Assembly (NCBI GenBank): GCA_002420185.1
Contig: DIHO01000016.1
Coordinates: forward strand, 62,001-126,000
Source of the DNA: Opitutales bacterium UBA5694
Lineage (GTDB): Bacteria > Verrucomicrobiota > Verrucomicrobiia > Opitutales > Opitutaceae
DNA: 64,000 nt
Direction: 5' to 3'
Both the position numbers and the translations under genes were made by a program. Of this stretch, positions 1-8,590 are shown piece by piece. The notes under the pieces were generated by a model. The model did not search any database. It was not told the DNA's origin and saw nothing but the letters and a program-made list of their open reading frames with translations. The stretch's first letter is position 1; every line of letters begins with the position of its first letter.

Positions 1-300
1 TTGCTTCAACCAGATCACGTTGTATTTAACTACCCAAATAAGATTACTAAAATTGACTTTGATAATTGGATACAAGAGAGAGGGCTCTATTACGCTTCCT
101 CATGGGATGATCACTTTGATGCTCTGGTCTCTGCAAACGACAGAGGGGAACCCCCGAGAGATGGAGGGCTCTTAGTGACAGAATACGGTAAGGGCTGGTA
201 CGTGTACACGGGACTTTCCTTTTTTAGGCAGTTGCCAAATGGGAATCCAGGTGCGATACGACTATTTGTGAATTTAATTTCTTTAGGCCATGGAGACTGA
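1..300 (+). CDS. C-terminal end of a PIG-L/LmbE-type protein (5' end outside window)
   Basis: The open frame runs in from the left edge and stops at 298-300, so only about the last 99 residues are present. The end of the protein carries the pattern YTGLSFFRQLPNG followed by GAIRLFVNLI. I recall this ending from long (about 800-residue) PIG-L family deacetylases of Bacteroidetes and Planctomycetes, whose C-terminal part is a glutamine-amidotransferase-like domain. The catalytic N-terminal domain is not visible, so the family call rests on memory of this tail. The next gene's ATG overlaps this stop, and a symporter and bacillithiol genes follow in the same direction, which suggests one operon. 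An alternative is a ThuA-like protein. Confidence 0.5.
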   Translation: MLQPDHVVFNYPNKITKIDFDNWIQERGLYYASSWDDHFDALVSANDRGEPPRDGGLLVTEYGKGWYVYTGLSFFRQLPNGNPGAIRLFVNLISLGHGD

Positions 301-433
301 AACAGAGAATGAAATTGCTGCCTCCGTCAAAGACGAAAGCTCTAAAGGCTGGACCAAGCTTTACCTGGTTGTGGTAGCCGCATTGGCAGGGCAGATCGCG
401 TTTTATGCGTGGCTGACTAAAACCTTCGAGTAG
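290..433 (+). CDS. 47-residue single-span membrane peptide
   Basis: The ATG at 290 lies inside the end of the preceding gene (stop at 298-300), and the stop TAG is at 431-433. The product has an acidic N-terminal half (METETENE), then GWTKLY, then one hydrophobic stretch (LVVVAALAGQIAFYAWL) ending in KTFE. The arrangement predicts a small inner-membrane protein with its acidic tail on one side. It lies between the PIG-L-type gene and the symporter, 17 bases from the latter, so translational coupling is likely. By position it could be an accessory subunit of the symporter, but that is inference and I know no named family. Its short length means automatic gene callers may skip it. Confidence 0.55.
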   Translation: METETENEIAASVKDESSKGWTKLYLVVVAALAGQIAFYAWLTKTFE

Positions 434-450
434 TTCGAGGCCCACTAAGC

Positions 451-2145
451 ATGAGCGGAATCGATATTGTTGTTTTGGGGGTAACCCTCTTCGCCATCGT
501 CTTTTTTGGGGTTTGGATGACCCGGAATGACCAAAAGCTGGACGAGTTTCTGAAGGGAAATTCTAATAGTTGGGGAACGATAGGTTTATCGGTAATGGCC
601 ACCCAGGCCAGTGCGATCACCTTCCTTTCGACTCCGGGCTTGGCCTACGATAGCGGAATGGCCTTTGTGCAAAACTACTTTGGAATGCCGCTGGCCCTCA
701 TCCTGATTGCCATCGTTTTTGTTCCCATCTATTACAAGCTTGGGCTGTGTTCGGTGTATGAATTCCTGGAGCATCGGTTCGACGCGAAAACACGCACTTT
801 GGGAAGTGTTATTTTTCTTATCCAGCGGGGGTTTTCTGCGGGAATCACAATCTATGCCCCGTCGATTATTCTGACCAGCGTTCTTGGTTGGGACATGAAT
901 ACTACGGTTATTGGGGTTGGCTTGGCCGTTGTAATTTACACGGTGACGGGAGGTTCCCATGCAGTGAGCCTTACTCACAAATACCAAATGACTGTGATTC
1001 TTTCTGGCATGGCAGTCGCGTTTGGAATTGTTGTATACAAAATATTAGGACATGCAGGATTTAGGGAAAATTTGAGTATTGCGGGAGCGCTCGGGCATCT
1101 CAACGTAGTCGACTTCTCATTTGATTTGGACAAACGTTACACACTATGGTCTGGATTGCTCGGCGGGTTCTTTCTCTCTTTGTCATACTTTGGGACGGAC
1201 CAGTCTCAGGCACAGCGCTACATGTCAGGGCAATCGATTCGAGATAGCCGCCTGGGTTTGATGTTTAATGCCTTGTTGAAGGTTCCTATGCAGTTCATGA
1301 TTCTGCTATTAGGAGTTCTCGTATTCATCTTCTATCAATGGGAAAAGCCACCCGCTACTTTCCTTCCTGAATCGATGACAGAGGCGGCGGCTGCTGCGGA
1401 TGCGGAGACTTACCAAAACTATGAAAACGCGTTTATTAGTAATTTCAAAAGCCAGAAAAGTGCGATGCAGGAATTCGTTGGAGCCTTGCGAGCAGGAGAT
1501 GAAGCGTTGGTGCTCTCCAGCGAAGAAAAATTGAAGGTAGCAGGAGAGGAAAGTCGGCAATCCCGAACCAACTTAAAGACGCATATCACGACGGTCACCG
1601 GAGCGGAGAGCATGAAAGAGACGGACTACGTTTTTATTCACTTCGTCTTGAATGAGCTGCCAATCGGATTAATTGGATTGCTAGTCGCCGTTATCCTGAG
1701 TGCCGCTATGTCGTCAACCGCTTCAGAATTGAGTGCATTGGCGACTATATCGACGGTAGATTTCTACCAAAGCCATTTCAGCAAAAACCAATCGGACGCC
1801 CATTATAAAAAAGTTTCGCGTGTCTTCACTGCAGTTTGGGGTGGGCTGGCGATTCTCTTTGCCCTTTTTGCGAGTATGGTAGAAAGTTTGATTGAAGCGG
1901 TTAACATTGTAGGTTCGCTGTTTTATGGAACGGTACTAGGTCTGTTTTTAGCGGCTTTCTTCATTATAAGAATCGGAGCCCACGCCGCTTTTATTGCCGC
2001 AATCCTTGCCCAACTGTCGGTTTTGTTTATCTACTTTTCAGATATCGTAACGATTGGCTACCTCTGGTATAATCTAATCGGCTGCGGTCTAGTAATTGTA
2101 TTGAGCTTTATGATACAAGCTGTGATAGGAGGAAGGAAGGTCTAG
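451..2145 (+). CDS. Sodium:solute symporter (SSS family)
   Basis: A 564-residue multi-pass inner-membrane protein of the SSS/SSF family (Na+-driven uptake). It starts MSGIDIVVLGVTLFAIVFFGV and keeps the family pattern FLKGNS...WGTIGLSVMATQASAITFLSTPG. There are about 13 hydrophobic segments. Residues about 300-390 form a long hydrophilic, Ala/Glu/Lys-rich insertion between membrane segments; it is probably helical and is larger than in typical sugar symporters. The substrate cannot be read from the sequence. The stop codon (2143-2145) shares one base with the GTG start of the BshC-like gene, so the transporter is translationally coupled to bacillithiol synthesis. It may import a substrate of the neighbouring PIG-L-type enzyme, or a precursor or conjugate. 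Confidence 0.9.
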   Translation: MSGIDIVVLGVTLFAIVFFGVWMTRNDQKLDEFLKGNSNSWGTIGLSVMATQASAITFLSTPGLAYDSGMAFVQNYFGMPLALILIAIVFVPIYYKLGLCSVYEFLEHRFDAKTRTLGSVIFLIQRGFSAGITIYAPSIILTSVLGWDMNTTVIGVGLAVVIYTVTGGSHAVSLTHKYQMTVILSGMAVAFGIVVYKILGHAGFRENLSIAGALGHLNVVDFSFDLDKRYTLWSGLLGGFFLSLSYFGTDQSQAQRYMSGQSIRDSRLGLMFNALLKVPMQFMILLLGVLVFIFYQWEKPPATFLPESMTEAAAAADAETYQNYENAFISNFKSQKSAMQEFVGALRAGDEALVLSSEEKLKVAGEESRQSRTNLKTHITTVTGAESMKETDYVFIHFVLNELPIGLIGLLVAVILSAAMSSTASELSALATISTVDFYQSHFSKNQSDAHYKKVSRVFTAVWGGLAILFALFASMVESLIEAVNIVGSLFYGTVLGLFLAAFFIIRIGAHAAFIAAILAQLSVLFIYFSDIVTIGYLWYNLIGCGLVIVLSFMIQAVIGGRKV

Positions 2146-2924
2146 TGTCTTCACCGGTTATCTGTTTTGGCCAGCAGCCCTGTGGGATTTTTCCCAATCG
2201 GTTTGTGTTTTCTAAAATAAAAACTGCTCGACGATTACATTCCGAAATTGGAGGAAAAATCGTATTCTTCTTGCATGATAGCGACCACGACTTTCGGGAA
2301 ACTTGTGCTAGTTTAGTTAATCGCCATACCGGCAAAACTGAGCGAATCAACTTTGAGTTCGTAAACAAGATCCAGAAACTTCACTCCCCATTGTATTGTA
2401 AGTCGATAAAGCCTGGCTGGAAGGAGAAAACTCGACGCCGTCTACCAAATTTGGTCGCGCTGGAACTTGTCGAGATTTTCGATTCTGTTGATTCCTTAAA
2501 TGTTGCAGAATTTTGTATAGAGATGTATCATAAAATGGGTCTGTTGGAGGGAATTGAGATCGTGCGTTCAAGCGACCCAGAGCTACGGGAAAAGGCGATT
2601 AAAGTGAATGACTACTTTTTGGATACACCGTATGAGGGAGAGATCGTTAGAGCACGTCATCATGAGAAAGGCTTTTGCCTCTTTAAAGGCGGTGGCAAAT
2701 TTATCCCTATTGAAGTCCCTGTCACTCGGAAATCGATGATTAGCCCGGCCCGGGATACTCGCCTCCGTTGGATGCAATCTGTGGTGCATTGCACGCATTA
2801 CATTGCAGGGGAAGGGGAAATTCAGTACTTGAATCAAAGTGATGCTCCTGAGATTGAATTTGTGAAACGTGACTTTATTGAAAGATCAGGAGATGCATAC
2901 GCAGAGAGGAAAAATGACTGGTAG
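2145..2924 (+). CDS. Compact BshC-like protein (putative cysteine-adding enzyme of bacillithiol synthesis)
   Basis: A 259-residue protein with a GTG start overlapping the symporter stop. BshC adds cysteine to glucosaminyl-malate and is normally about 540 residues. Three BshC signatures are present in the right order. FGQQPCGIFPNR (residues 8-19) matches the family TGQQ-GLF-GPLY loop. FFLHDSDHDFRE (41-52) matches the family W-A-EDHDF-E motif. YIAGEGEIQYL (219-229) matches GGPGEIAY. The usual N-terminal lead, the coiled-coil region and much of the C-terminal half are absent. bshB1 overlaps its 3' end and bshA follows, which strongly supports the pathway assignment. Whether the short form is active, or needs a partner, cannot be told from the sequence. 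Confidence 0.7.
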   Translation: MSSPVICFGQQPCGIFPNRFVFSKIKTARRLHSEIGGKIVFFLHDSDHDFRETCASLVNRHTGKTERINFEFVNKIQKLHSPLYCKSIKPGWKEKTRRRLPNLVALELVEIFDSVDSLNVAEFCIEMYHKMGLLEGIEIVRSSDPELREKAIKVNDYFLDTPYEGEIVRARHHEKGFCLFKGGGKFIPIEVPVTRKSMISPARDTRLRWMQSVVHCTHYIAGEGEIQYLNQSDAPEIEFVKRDFIERSGDAYAERKNDW

Positions 2925-3627
2925 CCGCATTTTAGTTTTTGGGGCTCATCCGGACGATATAGAGTTCGGTTGCGGCGCTGTGCTGTTGGAAGCAGCAGCC
3001 CGTGGTGCTAAAATCGATCTAGTAGTGCTCTCCAGAGGCGAAGCGGGAACTCATGGAACTCGATCCATTCGTGAGAAGGAAGCCTTAAAGGCTGCTGAAA
3101 TGATGGGGGCCGTGCTTCACTTCGCCTCAACCCCAGGGGACACCCGTCTCCAGGCTGACCTTGATATCAAGCTTCTTGCAGCGATAGAGATTCGTCGGCT
3201 CAAACCAGATTTGGTTTTTGCTCCCACAGGCCATCTGAATCAGCATCCTGACCACCGTGAGACTAGCCTCCTCGTTCGTGATGCGAATCGTCTAGCACGG
3301 TACGGGAAGACCCCGGGTCTTGAGAACTGGGAACCGCATGCAAGCAGGGCTCTTCTGTTTTACGATATTTCGAGTGAGTATTCGGGAATGGATGGATTAG
3401 TGCCTATTCTGGTCGATATTTCCTCCCAGGTGGGAAAGTGGATAGATTTGATGAAGTGCCACGAAAGTCAGACCGAGAGTCTAGAATATGTCGACTTGCA
3501 ACTTTCGCGTGCACGTGCCCTAGGCGTACAGGCAGGCGTGAATTCCGCGCTCCGTCTGTATTCTGAAGGTCCCTTGCTTTGGAGTTCGATTGAGACGGTC
3601 CTCTCCTCTTGTGGACCCCGGTTGTAA
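2914..3627 (+). CDS. bshB1: Bacillithiol biosynthesis deacetylase BshB1 (PIG-L/LmbE family)
   Basis: A zinc-dependent N-acetylglucosaminyl-malate deacetylase of about 237 residues, the second step of bacillithiol synthesis. After MTGSRILVFG come the PIG-L zinc motif AHPDD, the GEAGTHGTRSIREKEA stretch typical of BshB1, and the later ligand motif HLNQHPDHRE. The start at 2914 is chosen over an in-frame upstream start at 2869 because AGAGAGG lies just before it and the protein then begins at the first beta strand. It overlaps the end of the BshC-like gene by 11 bases; bshA begins about 12 bases after its stop. Length and motifs are normal for the family. Confidence 0.88.
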   Translation: MTGSRILVFGAHPDDIEFGCGAVLLEAAARGAKIDLVVLSRGEAGTHGTRSIREKEALKAAEMMGAVLHFASTPGDTRLQADLDIKLLAAIEIRRLKPDLVFAPTGHLNQHPDHRETSLLVRDANRLARYGKTPGLENWEPHASRALLFYDISSEYSGMDGLVPILVDISSQVGKWIDLMKCHESQTESLEYVDLQLSRARALGVQAGVNSALRLYSEGPLLWSSIETVLSSCGPRL

Positions 3628-3639
3628 CTCGCTTTGAGC

Positions 3640-4779
3640 ATGGAGGAACCGCTAAATATCGCCTTGCTTTGCCATCCTACCGTGGGCGGGAGCGGAATTT
3701 TGGCTACAGAGCTCGGGCATCGACTAGCGGATCGCGGGCACGAGATATATGTGATCTCCGAGCGCCCGCCGTTCCGATTGAGAGAGGACCGTCCTCGGAT
3801 TCACTTTTGTGAATCAAATCTAGTGGAGTTCCCCCTTTTCAAAAGCCCTGACCACACGCTTCCACTAGCCACGCGGATCGCTGAGGTTTGCACGAATAAT
3901 CAAATTGATCTCATTCATGCACACTATGCAATTCCGCATACCGCCGCTGCCTGGATTGCCAAAGAGTTAATCGGACAGGCCGCACCACCGATTATTACGA
4001 CCCTGCATGGCACTGATATCATCTACCTTGGAGCGATGGCTGAGTATCGACCATTGCTTCAGCATGTTCTCGAAGCATCGAATTTGGTGACTTGTGTTTC
4101 CGAGAACTTAAAGAAGCGCACCGAGCAACTTTTTAACCTGGATGCTGAGATTGAAGTAGTACCGAATTTTTTCGAGCCCAAGCCCCCTACTCGATCGCGG
4201 GAGGACATTCGAGCCTCTTTAGATGTTGGGGATGGCGTTTTGGCAATTCATGCCTCGAATCTCCGTTCAATAAAACGAATTGATCTGATGCTGGATGCCT
4301 TCAAGGAAGCGGTATCCCGTTGCGATGCGAATCTCCTGATTATGGCGGGAGCAGAAGCATCACGTATTCAACCCGAGATCAAAAAGCGCTCCCTTGAGAA
4401 CCATGTCCGAATCGTTGACGATGTGTATGAGATTGATAATTACTACGCAGCCTCGGACTTCACCCTGTATACTTCGGAATATGAGAGTTTCTGCCTTGGA
4501 ATTCTAGAGGGGATGAGGCACGGTTTACCAAGTATAGCCTTTGAAGTTGGAGGCATCCCTGAAGTCGTGGTCAATGAAGAGTCAGGCATTCTGGTTCCAT
4601 TTGGGGATATCGAAGCGTTAGGTGTCGCAATTGTGAGACTAGCTGGAGACGGAGATTGCCGAAAAGAGATGGGTGCTAGTGCGAGGGCGAGGGCAGAAAA
4701 AGAGTTTTCAGCAGGTGTGATTGTGGATTCCTATATGGGAGCTTATAGAAGGGTTCTCGCTAGCGAAAGCTCGATGTAA
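3640..4779 (+). CDS. bshA: BshA: N-acetyl-alpha-D-glucosaminyl L-malate synthase (GT4)
   Basis: A glycosyltransferase of about 379 residues that joins UDP-GlcNAc and L-malate, the first step of bacillithiol synthesis. The N-terminus LNIALLCHPTVGGSGILATE matches the BshA signature (CYPTVGGSG). Other GT4 features are the donor-site E-x7-E region around SEYESFCLGILEGMRHGLP and the downstream FEVGGIPEVV. ATG 3640 is used; an in-frame TTG at 3634 would add two residues. No strong ribosome-binding site is visible. It is the last gene of the operon and directly follows bshB1. Confidence 0.88.
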   Translation: MEEPLNIALLCHPTVGGSGILATELGHRLADRGHEIYVISERPPFRLREDRPRIHFCESNLVEFPLFKSPDHTLPLATRIAEVCTNNQIDLIHAHYAIPHTAAAWIAKELIGQAAPPIITTLHGTDIIYLGAMAEYRPLLQHVLEASNLVTCVSENLKKRTEQLFNLDAEIEVVPNFFEPKPPTRSREDIRASLDVGDGVLAIHASNLRSIKRIDLMLDAFKEAVSRCDANLLIMAGAEASRIQPEIKKRSLENHVRIVDDVYEIDNYYAASDFTLYTSEYESFCLGILEGMRHGLPSIAFEVGGIPEVVVNEESGILVPFGDIEALGVAIVRLAGDGDCRKEMGASARARAEKEFSAGVIVDSYMGAYRRVLASESSM

Positions 4780-4879
4780 ACGCAGCCAGATTGCTTGCTC
4801 CAGCTGGTCCCCAAATCAAATTTCAATACCTTTTGTTGCAATTGCCGCGAGTTTTCCCAAGCCTAGCTGTGCGAATCTT

Positions 4880-5447
4880 TTGTTGATCATAATTGCAATT
4901 TTGTCCCCCCTCACTCTTCTGGCCCAAGAATACCCGACGAAAGATTGGTAACTTTCAACGGCGGTTATGGCGGTGCCAGAGCTTGAGCGTGAAAACGCAA
5001 CAATGTTCGCGTCATATCTAGGAAGGTGAATTGACCGTTATTTGGCAAGGTGCAAACGATTTTAACTGTCTTGCAGACGATCCGAGCCGGGAAGGGTTTA
5101 GCGTTGCCTGCTACCACAAGACCTTGGAGCTTTTCATGGCTCGTGGACGGGAACTGAAAAAACAAGGTAAGTCTACCGAGGAGATTTTCAGTATTCGTGA
5201 GGAAGAAGCGAAAGCGGGCACTCTGAAAACGCCCCAAAACGCATTGCTCAATGTGCCCACGGGACAAGTTAATAAGACGACTAAAGAAGTGGAGAAGACG
5301 AATTTGAGATATGTGTATTACATTCCCGTCGCCACGTCCAAAAGTACAGGTCTTCCTCTGGCTCCGATTTATCCAGGTGCACCTTGGATCATGAACCCCA
5401 GCACGCATCGGGGGCATATTATGATTACGCCACCGAAAGGCAGGTAG
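4880..5447 (+). pseudogene. Decayed secreted-protein gene (one stop, one frameshift)
   Basis: An open stretch from about 4880 encodes a signal peptide (LLIIIAILSPLTLLAQEY) but meets TAA at 4949-4951. The same frame continues with MAVPELERENATMFASYL to about 5018. One extra base near 5021 then shifts to the frame that reads EGELTVIWQGANDFNCLADD and runs 138 codons to 5447, ending near STHRGHIMITPPKG. Together these pieces resemble a family of secreted proteins that I recall from Acidobacteria and Planctomycetes (an N-terminal part with a GxNGxxCLxDxP motif and a conserved PHIM-like end); its function is not known to me. The 3' end is nearly abutted by the convergent rhodanese-thioredoxin gene. 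Confidence 0.6.
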
Positions 5448-5449
5448 CG

Positions 5450-6175
5450 TCAGTCGTTTATCTCGCGGTTGATTATCTCCTCAAGTGCTTCCCTGCTTAT
5501 CGTTCCTGAGTGCCGCCACTTTTCCTCGCCTTTGACGAAGAGAACGAACATTGGAACTCCTTGAACTTCGTATTGGTCGGCGATCTCGGGGTTCGCGTCC
5601 ACATCGATTTTAAGGATCGCTGCCTTTCCTTTGAATTCCTTACCCATGGCGTCAATGATGGGTTCCATCTGTTTACAGGGGGCACACCATTGCGTTTGAA
5701 AGTCGACCAAGGCGAGGCGGCTTTGGGATAGGGTTTTGACAAAGTCTTTCGAACTGATTGATGGAGTGATCTTTTTGGATACGGACTTGGCCTTTTCCAG
5801 CGGAAGCTCAGCCTTGTTCCATGTGCCGATCCCTCCCAATAGGTTGTATACCTTGTTAAATCCGTTTTTGCTCATGGTCCTAGCTGCTTGGGAGCTGCGA
5901 CCTCCCGAACGGCAGTAGACATAGATGGGTTTGTCTTTCTGCATGAAATTCAGCTTACGCTCAAAATTCTCGTCGTAGATGTTGAGTACACTGGCACCAG
6001 GGATTTTCCCTTGCGCCACTTCCTCGGGGGTTCTCACATCTAGCAAAATGCCTTCCCCGCTATCGACGAGCGCCTTGAATTCGTTCACCGAAAGGTCCTC
6101 GATTGGCGAGTCCGCAAAGGCGGTCATGGCTACGATTAGCAGAGTAATGATAAATCGGCTTAAAAAAGAATGCAT
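5450..6175 (-). CDS. Exported rhodanese-thioredoxin fusion protein
   Basis: A 241-residue protein with a signal peptide (residues 1-21, ending TAFA). Residues about 25-125 form a rhodanese domain with the active-site loop CRSGGRS (Cys88). Residues about 140-238 form a thioredoxin domain with the redox motif WCAPC (163-167) and the cis-proline segment GVPMF. It should act in the periplasm on thiol or persulfide chemistry and disulfide exchange. Proximity to the bacillithiol operon makes a link to thiol metabolism plausible, but the gene is on the opposite strand and this is only inference. Both catalytic cysteines are intact. Confidence 0.88.
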   Translation of the reverse strand: MHSFLSRFIITLLIVAMTAFADSPIEDLSVNEFKALVDSGEGILLDVRTPEEVAQGKIPGASVLNIYDENFERKLNFMQKDKPIYVYCRSGGRSSQAARTMSKNGFNKVYNLLGGIGTWNKAELPLEKAKSVSKKITPSISSKDFVKTLSQSRLALVDFQTQWCAPCKQMEPIIDAMGKEFKGKAAILKIDVDANPEIADQYEVQGVPMFVLFVKGEEKWRHSGTISREALEEIINREIND

Positions 6176-6418
6176 GGTGCGATTGATTAAGAGATCTTGG
6201 AAGAAAAGGAGAATGGTGGCGAATCAAATTTAAGGGGTAGTTCCATTCAATTCTGGGTTGAAATGGAGGGGCAAGCAACTAAGGGTCAGTAGCTTGAGTC
6301 GTAGGTTTAAGGTAGTCTCTGTTTCGCTTGTGCTTTTTATAACCTCGCGTGATTCGGTCTATGCCTTTCGAATGACGATTTTAGTCCACCGGTTTCTAGG
6401 AAGGTGTTAGCGAATATT

Positions 6419-7438
6419 ATGGAATACAGAAGAATGGGACGAACGGGACTGAAGGTTTCCGAGCTATGTTTGGGGACAATGACGTTCGGAAAGTACACGG
6501 ATCTGAAAGAGGCAGAGCGATTGGTCGATTTTTCCCTCAATGCCGGTATAAACTTTATCGACACCGCCGACGCTTATGGGGCGGGAGAATCGGAGTCTTA
6601 TCTCGGGAGAGTGTTAAAGGATCGTAGGGACGATGTAGTGCTCGCTACTAAGCTCTTCAACCCGATGGGCCCTGGAATTAATGATTCAGGAATGAGTCGA
6701 GTTCGTATCTTTAAAGCGCTCGAATCGAGCCTGCAAAGGCTGAAGACGGACTACATTGACATATATTATATCCATCATGTAGATACCGAAACGCCACTTG
6801 AGGAGATGCTGGAGGCCCTTAACGATCTTGTTCGATCCGGAAAAGTCCGCTATATCGCCTGCAGCAACTACGAAGCTTGGCGGTTGATGGAATCGCTTTG
6901 GATTAGCGATAGCCGTCACTGGGCACGCTTTGAATGCTACCAGCCTCAGTACAATCTTGTAATTCGGGACATTGAGGAAGAGCTCGTGCCGCTGTGTGAG
7001 TACAAGGGTTTGGGGATTGTGACGTGGAGTCCGCTTGCTAACGGTTTTCTGACGGGTAAATATCGAGGCAAAGGAAGCGTGCTTGAGGGAACGCGTTCGG
7101 AAGATAATTGGGTCTACAATCCCAGCTTCTTTGCGGACAATGCAGAAGAGACATTGGGCGTCGTTTTAAAGATTGCGAATGAGATGAACATGTCAGCTGC
7201 TCAAGTCGCAACTCGATGGATACTGGAGCAACCATCAATGACATCGGTCATTGTAGGGGCACGAAACTGTGAGCAGTTAAGAGACAACCTCGGAGCGACT
7301 CGCATCCGATTCAGTCCAGAGCAACTGGAGCAATTGAATAGGGTATCAAAACCTAAAGATCGCTATCCTAAGTCCTTGGAGTGGAAAATGAGAGAGAGAC
7401 GGGCTAGCGCAGTAAAGATGCCTCAATCGGAGGGCTAA
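6419..7438 (+). CDS. Aldo/keto reductase
   Basis: An NADPH-dependent oxidoreductase of about 339 residues of the AKR (YajO/YghZ-like) type. The catalytic tetrad is visible: Asp48 and Tyr53 in FIDTADAYG, Lys78 in LATKLF and His119 in YYIHHVD. The C-terminal cofactor pocket has SVIVGARNCEQLRDN. The start at 6419 (MEYRRMGRTGLKVSE) fits the family N-terminus; an in-frame GTG at 6404 would add five residues. A short-chain dehydrogenase follows 28 bases downstream, so the two probably form an operon for carbonyl or sugar oxidation-reduction. The substrate is unknown. Confidence 0.9.
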   Translation: MEYRRMGRTGLKVSELCLGTMTFGKYTDLKEAERLVDFSLNAGINFIDTADAYGAGESESYLGRVLKDRRDDVVLATKLFNPMGPGINDSGMSRVRIFKALESSLQRLKTDYIDIYYIHHVDTETPLEEMLEALNDLVRSGKVRYIACSNYEAWRLMESLWISDSRHWARFECYQPQYNLVIRDIEEELVPLCEYKGLGIVTWSPLANGFLTGKYRGKGSVLEGTRSEDNWVYNPSFFADNAEETLGVVLKIANEMNMSAAQVATRWILEQPSMTSVIVGARNCEQLRDNLGATRIRFSPEQLEQLNRVSKPKDRYPKSLEWKMRERRASAVKMPQSEG

Positions 7439-7466
7439 TTTTTGATTAACAAGAGTAACGAAAATT

Positions 7467-8213
7467 ATGAGTGTAGCAATTATCACTGGCGGTGGGTCTG
7501 GAATCGGTAAAAGCGTCGCTATGGTCTTAGGTAGGGCGGGGTATTCCGTATCACTAGCGGGAAGACGGCAGGAGGCTCTTGATGAGACGGTGTCAGTCAT
7601 TCGGGATAACGGAGGCAGTGCAGTTGCGATCCAAACCGATATTACAGACCCTAAAGGAGTGGATGCGCTCTTCTTAAAAACAGTAGAGGCATTCGGTCGA
7701 GTGGATCTGCTTTTCAACAACGCTGGTTTATTTGGATCGGCGGCCCTTCTCGAAGATTTGACTTTCGAAGATTGGAAAGCAGTGGTCGATGTGAACCTGA
7801 CTGGAGCCTTTCTCTGTACGCAGGCTGCTTTTCGGGTTATGAAAGAGCAGGATCCTCGCGGTGGCAGGATAATCAACAATGGATCGATTTCTTCCCAGAC
7901 TCCGAGACCGAATTCGGCACCTTATACGGCGTCCAAGCATGCTATGACTGGACTAACAAAGTCCACCTCGCTCGATGGCAGAAAATACGATATTGCCTGT
8001 GGTCAAATCGATATAGGTAACGCGGCGACGGATATGACCGCCAAGATGAAGAAAGGCGTGCCCCAATCGGATCATTCCATTCAGGTTGAACCCACAATGT
8101 CAGTAGAAAACGTGGCAAATGCGGTGCTCTACATGGCGAGCCTGCCGCTAGATTCAAACGTCCTCACTATGACTGTGATGAGCACGAAGATGCCCTTCGT
8201 GGGGCGCGGTTAG
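7467..8213 (+). CDS. Short-chain dehydrogenase/reductase
   Basis: A 248-residue classical SDR. The nucleotide-binding glycine motif TGGGSGIG is at residues 7-14, NNAG follows, and the active-site residues are Ser140-141 region and YTASK (Tyr153, Lys157). Full length for the family. It sits 28 bases after the aldo/keto reductase on the same strand. The substrate cannot be assigned; related proteins act on 3-oxoacyl or sugar alcohol substrates. Confidence 0.9.
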   Translation: MSVAIITGGGSGIGKSVAMVLGRAGYSVSLAGRRQEALDETVSVIRDNGGSAVAIQTDITDPKGVDALFLKTVEAFGRVDLLFNNAGLFGSAALLEDLTFEDWKAVVDVNLTGAFLCTQAAFRVMKEQDPRGGRIINNGSISSQTPRPNSAPYTASKHAMTGLTKSTSLDGRKYDIACGQIDIGNAATDMTAKMKKGVPQSDHSIQVEPTMSVENVANAVLYMASLPLDSNVLTMTVMSTKMPFVGRG

Positions 8214-8259
8214 ACTAGTTGGTTCTTTTCAATCTCGGCAAATTCGCTGAAGAGGATTA

Positions 8260-8590
8260 TTAGTGATTAACCTTGAAGCGTTTCGCTTCCAGCTTGGAGA
8301 TGAATCGCATGTCTTTGTTTTCAAACCCCGGGGAAACGGTTTCACTGATGAGCCCAAACTCGCCAGACGTCAGCTAACTGGCTGTCCACCATCCCGAAGG
8401 GACGACAAGCTGCAGTCGTTGTTCCAGTTCTAGATTGGGTCCGAGGGTGGTCCGACTAATTTTTCCTTCGGGAGAGATTAGCGTGTATGTTATCGGAGAG
8501 CCTAGCTGGAAAATGTGAACGATGTCGGAACGATTTTCACGGAGCTACCCTAAAAGAAGATTATAAGTGAGCAGATAAAAGATGCGACTT
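8260..8590 (-). pseudogene. Decayed DUF985-type cupin gene
   Basis: Reading the minus strand, one frame gives IFYLLTYNLLLG, a stop, then RSDIVHIFQLGSPITYTLIS, TTLGPNLELEQRLQLVVPSG, WWTAS, a TAG stop, and SGEFGLISETVSPGFENKDM before a terminal TAA at 8260-8262. The order matches the DUF985 cupin pattern (YFLL, HR-SDE-WHFY, VVPAG-WFGA, CTVAPGFDF). No methionine start remains and at least two in-frame stops break the gene, with the frame otherwise preserved. It lies in a 600-base gap between the dehydrogenase and the DoxX gene. Family members bind small sugars or metals; here the gene is almost certainly inactive. Confidence 0.6.

Noticed and set aside
586..987. A 133-codon minus-strand open frame inside the symporter
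   Set aside because: It lies wholly within a strongly supported transporter gene and has low-complexity, shadow-type composition.
5031..5447. A self-standing 138-residue gene
   Set aside because: Its upstream part lies in another frame with a signal peptide, and the frame lacks a proper start, so it is the 3' part of a pseudogene.
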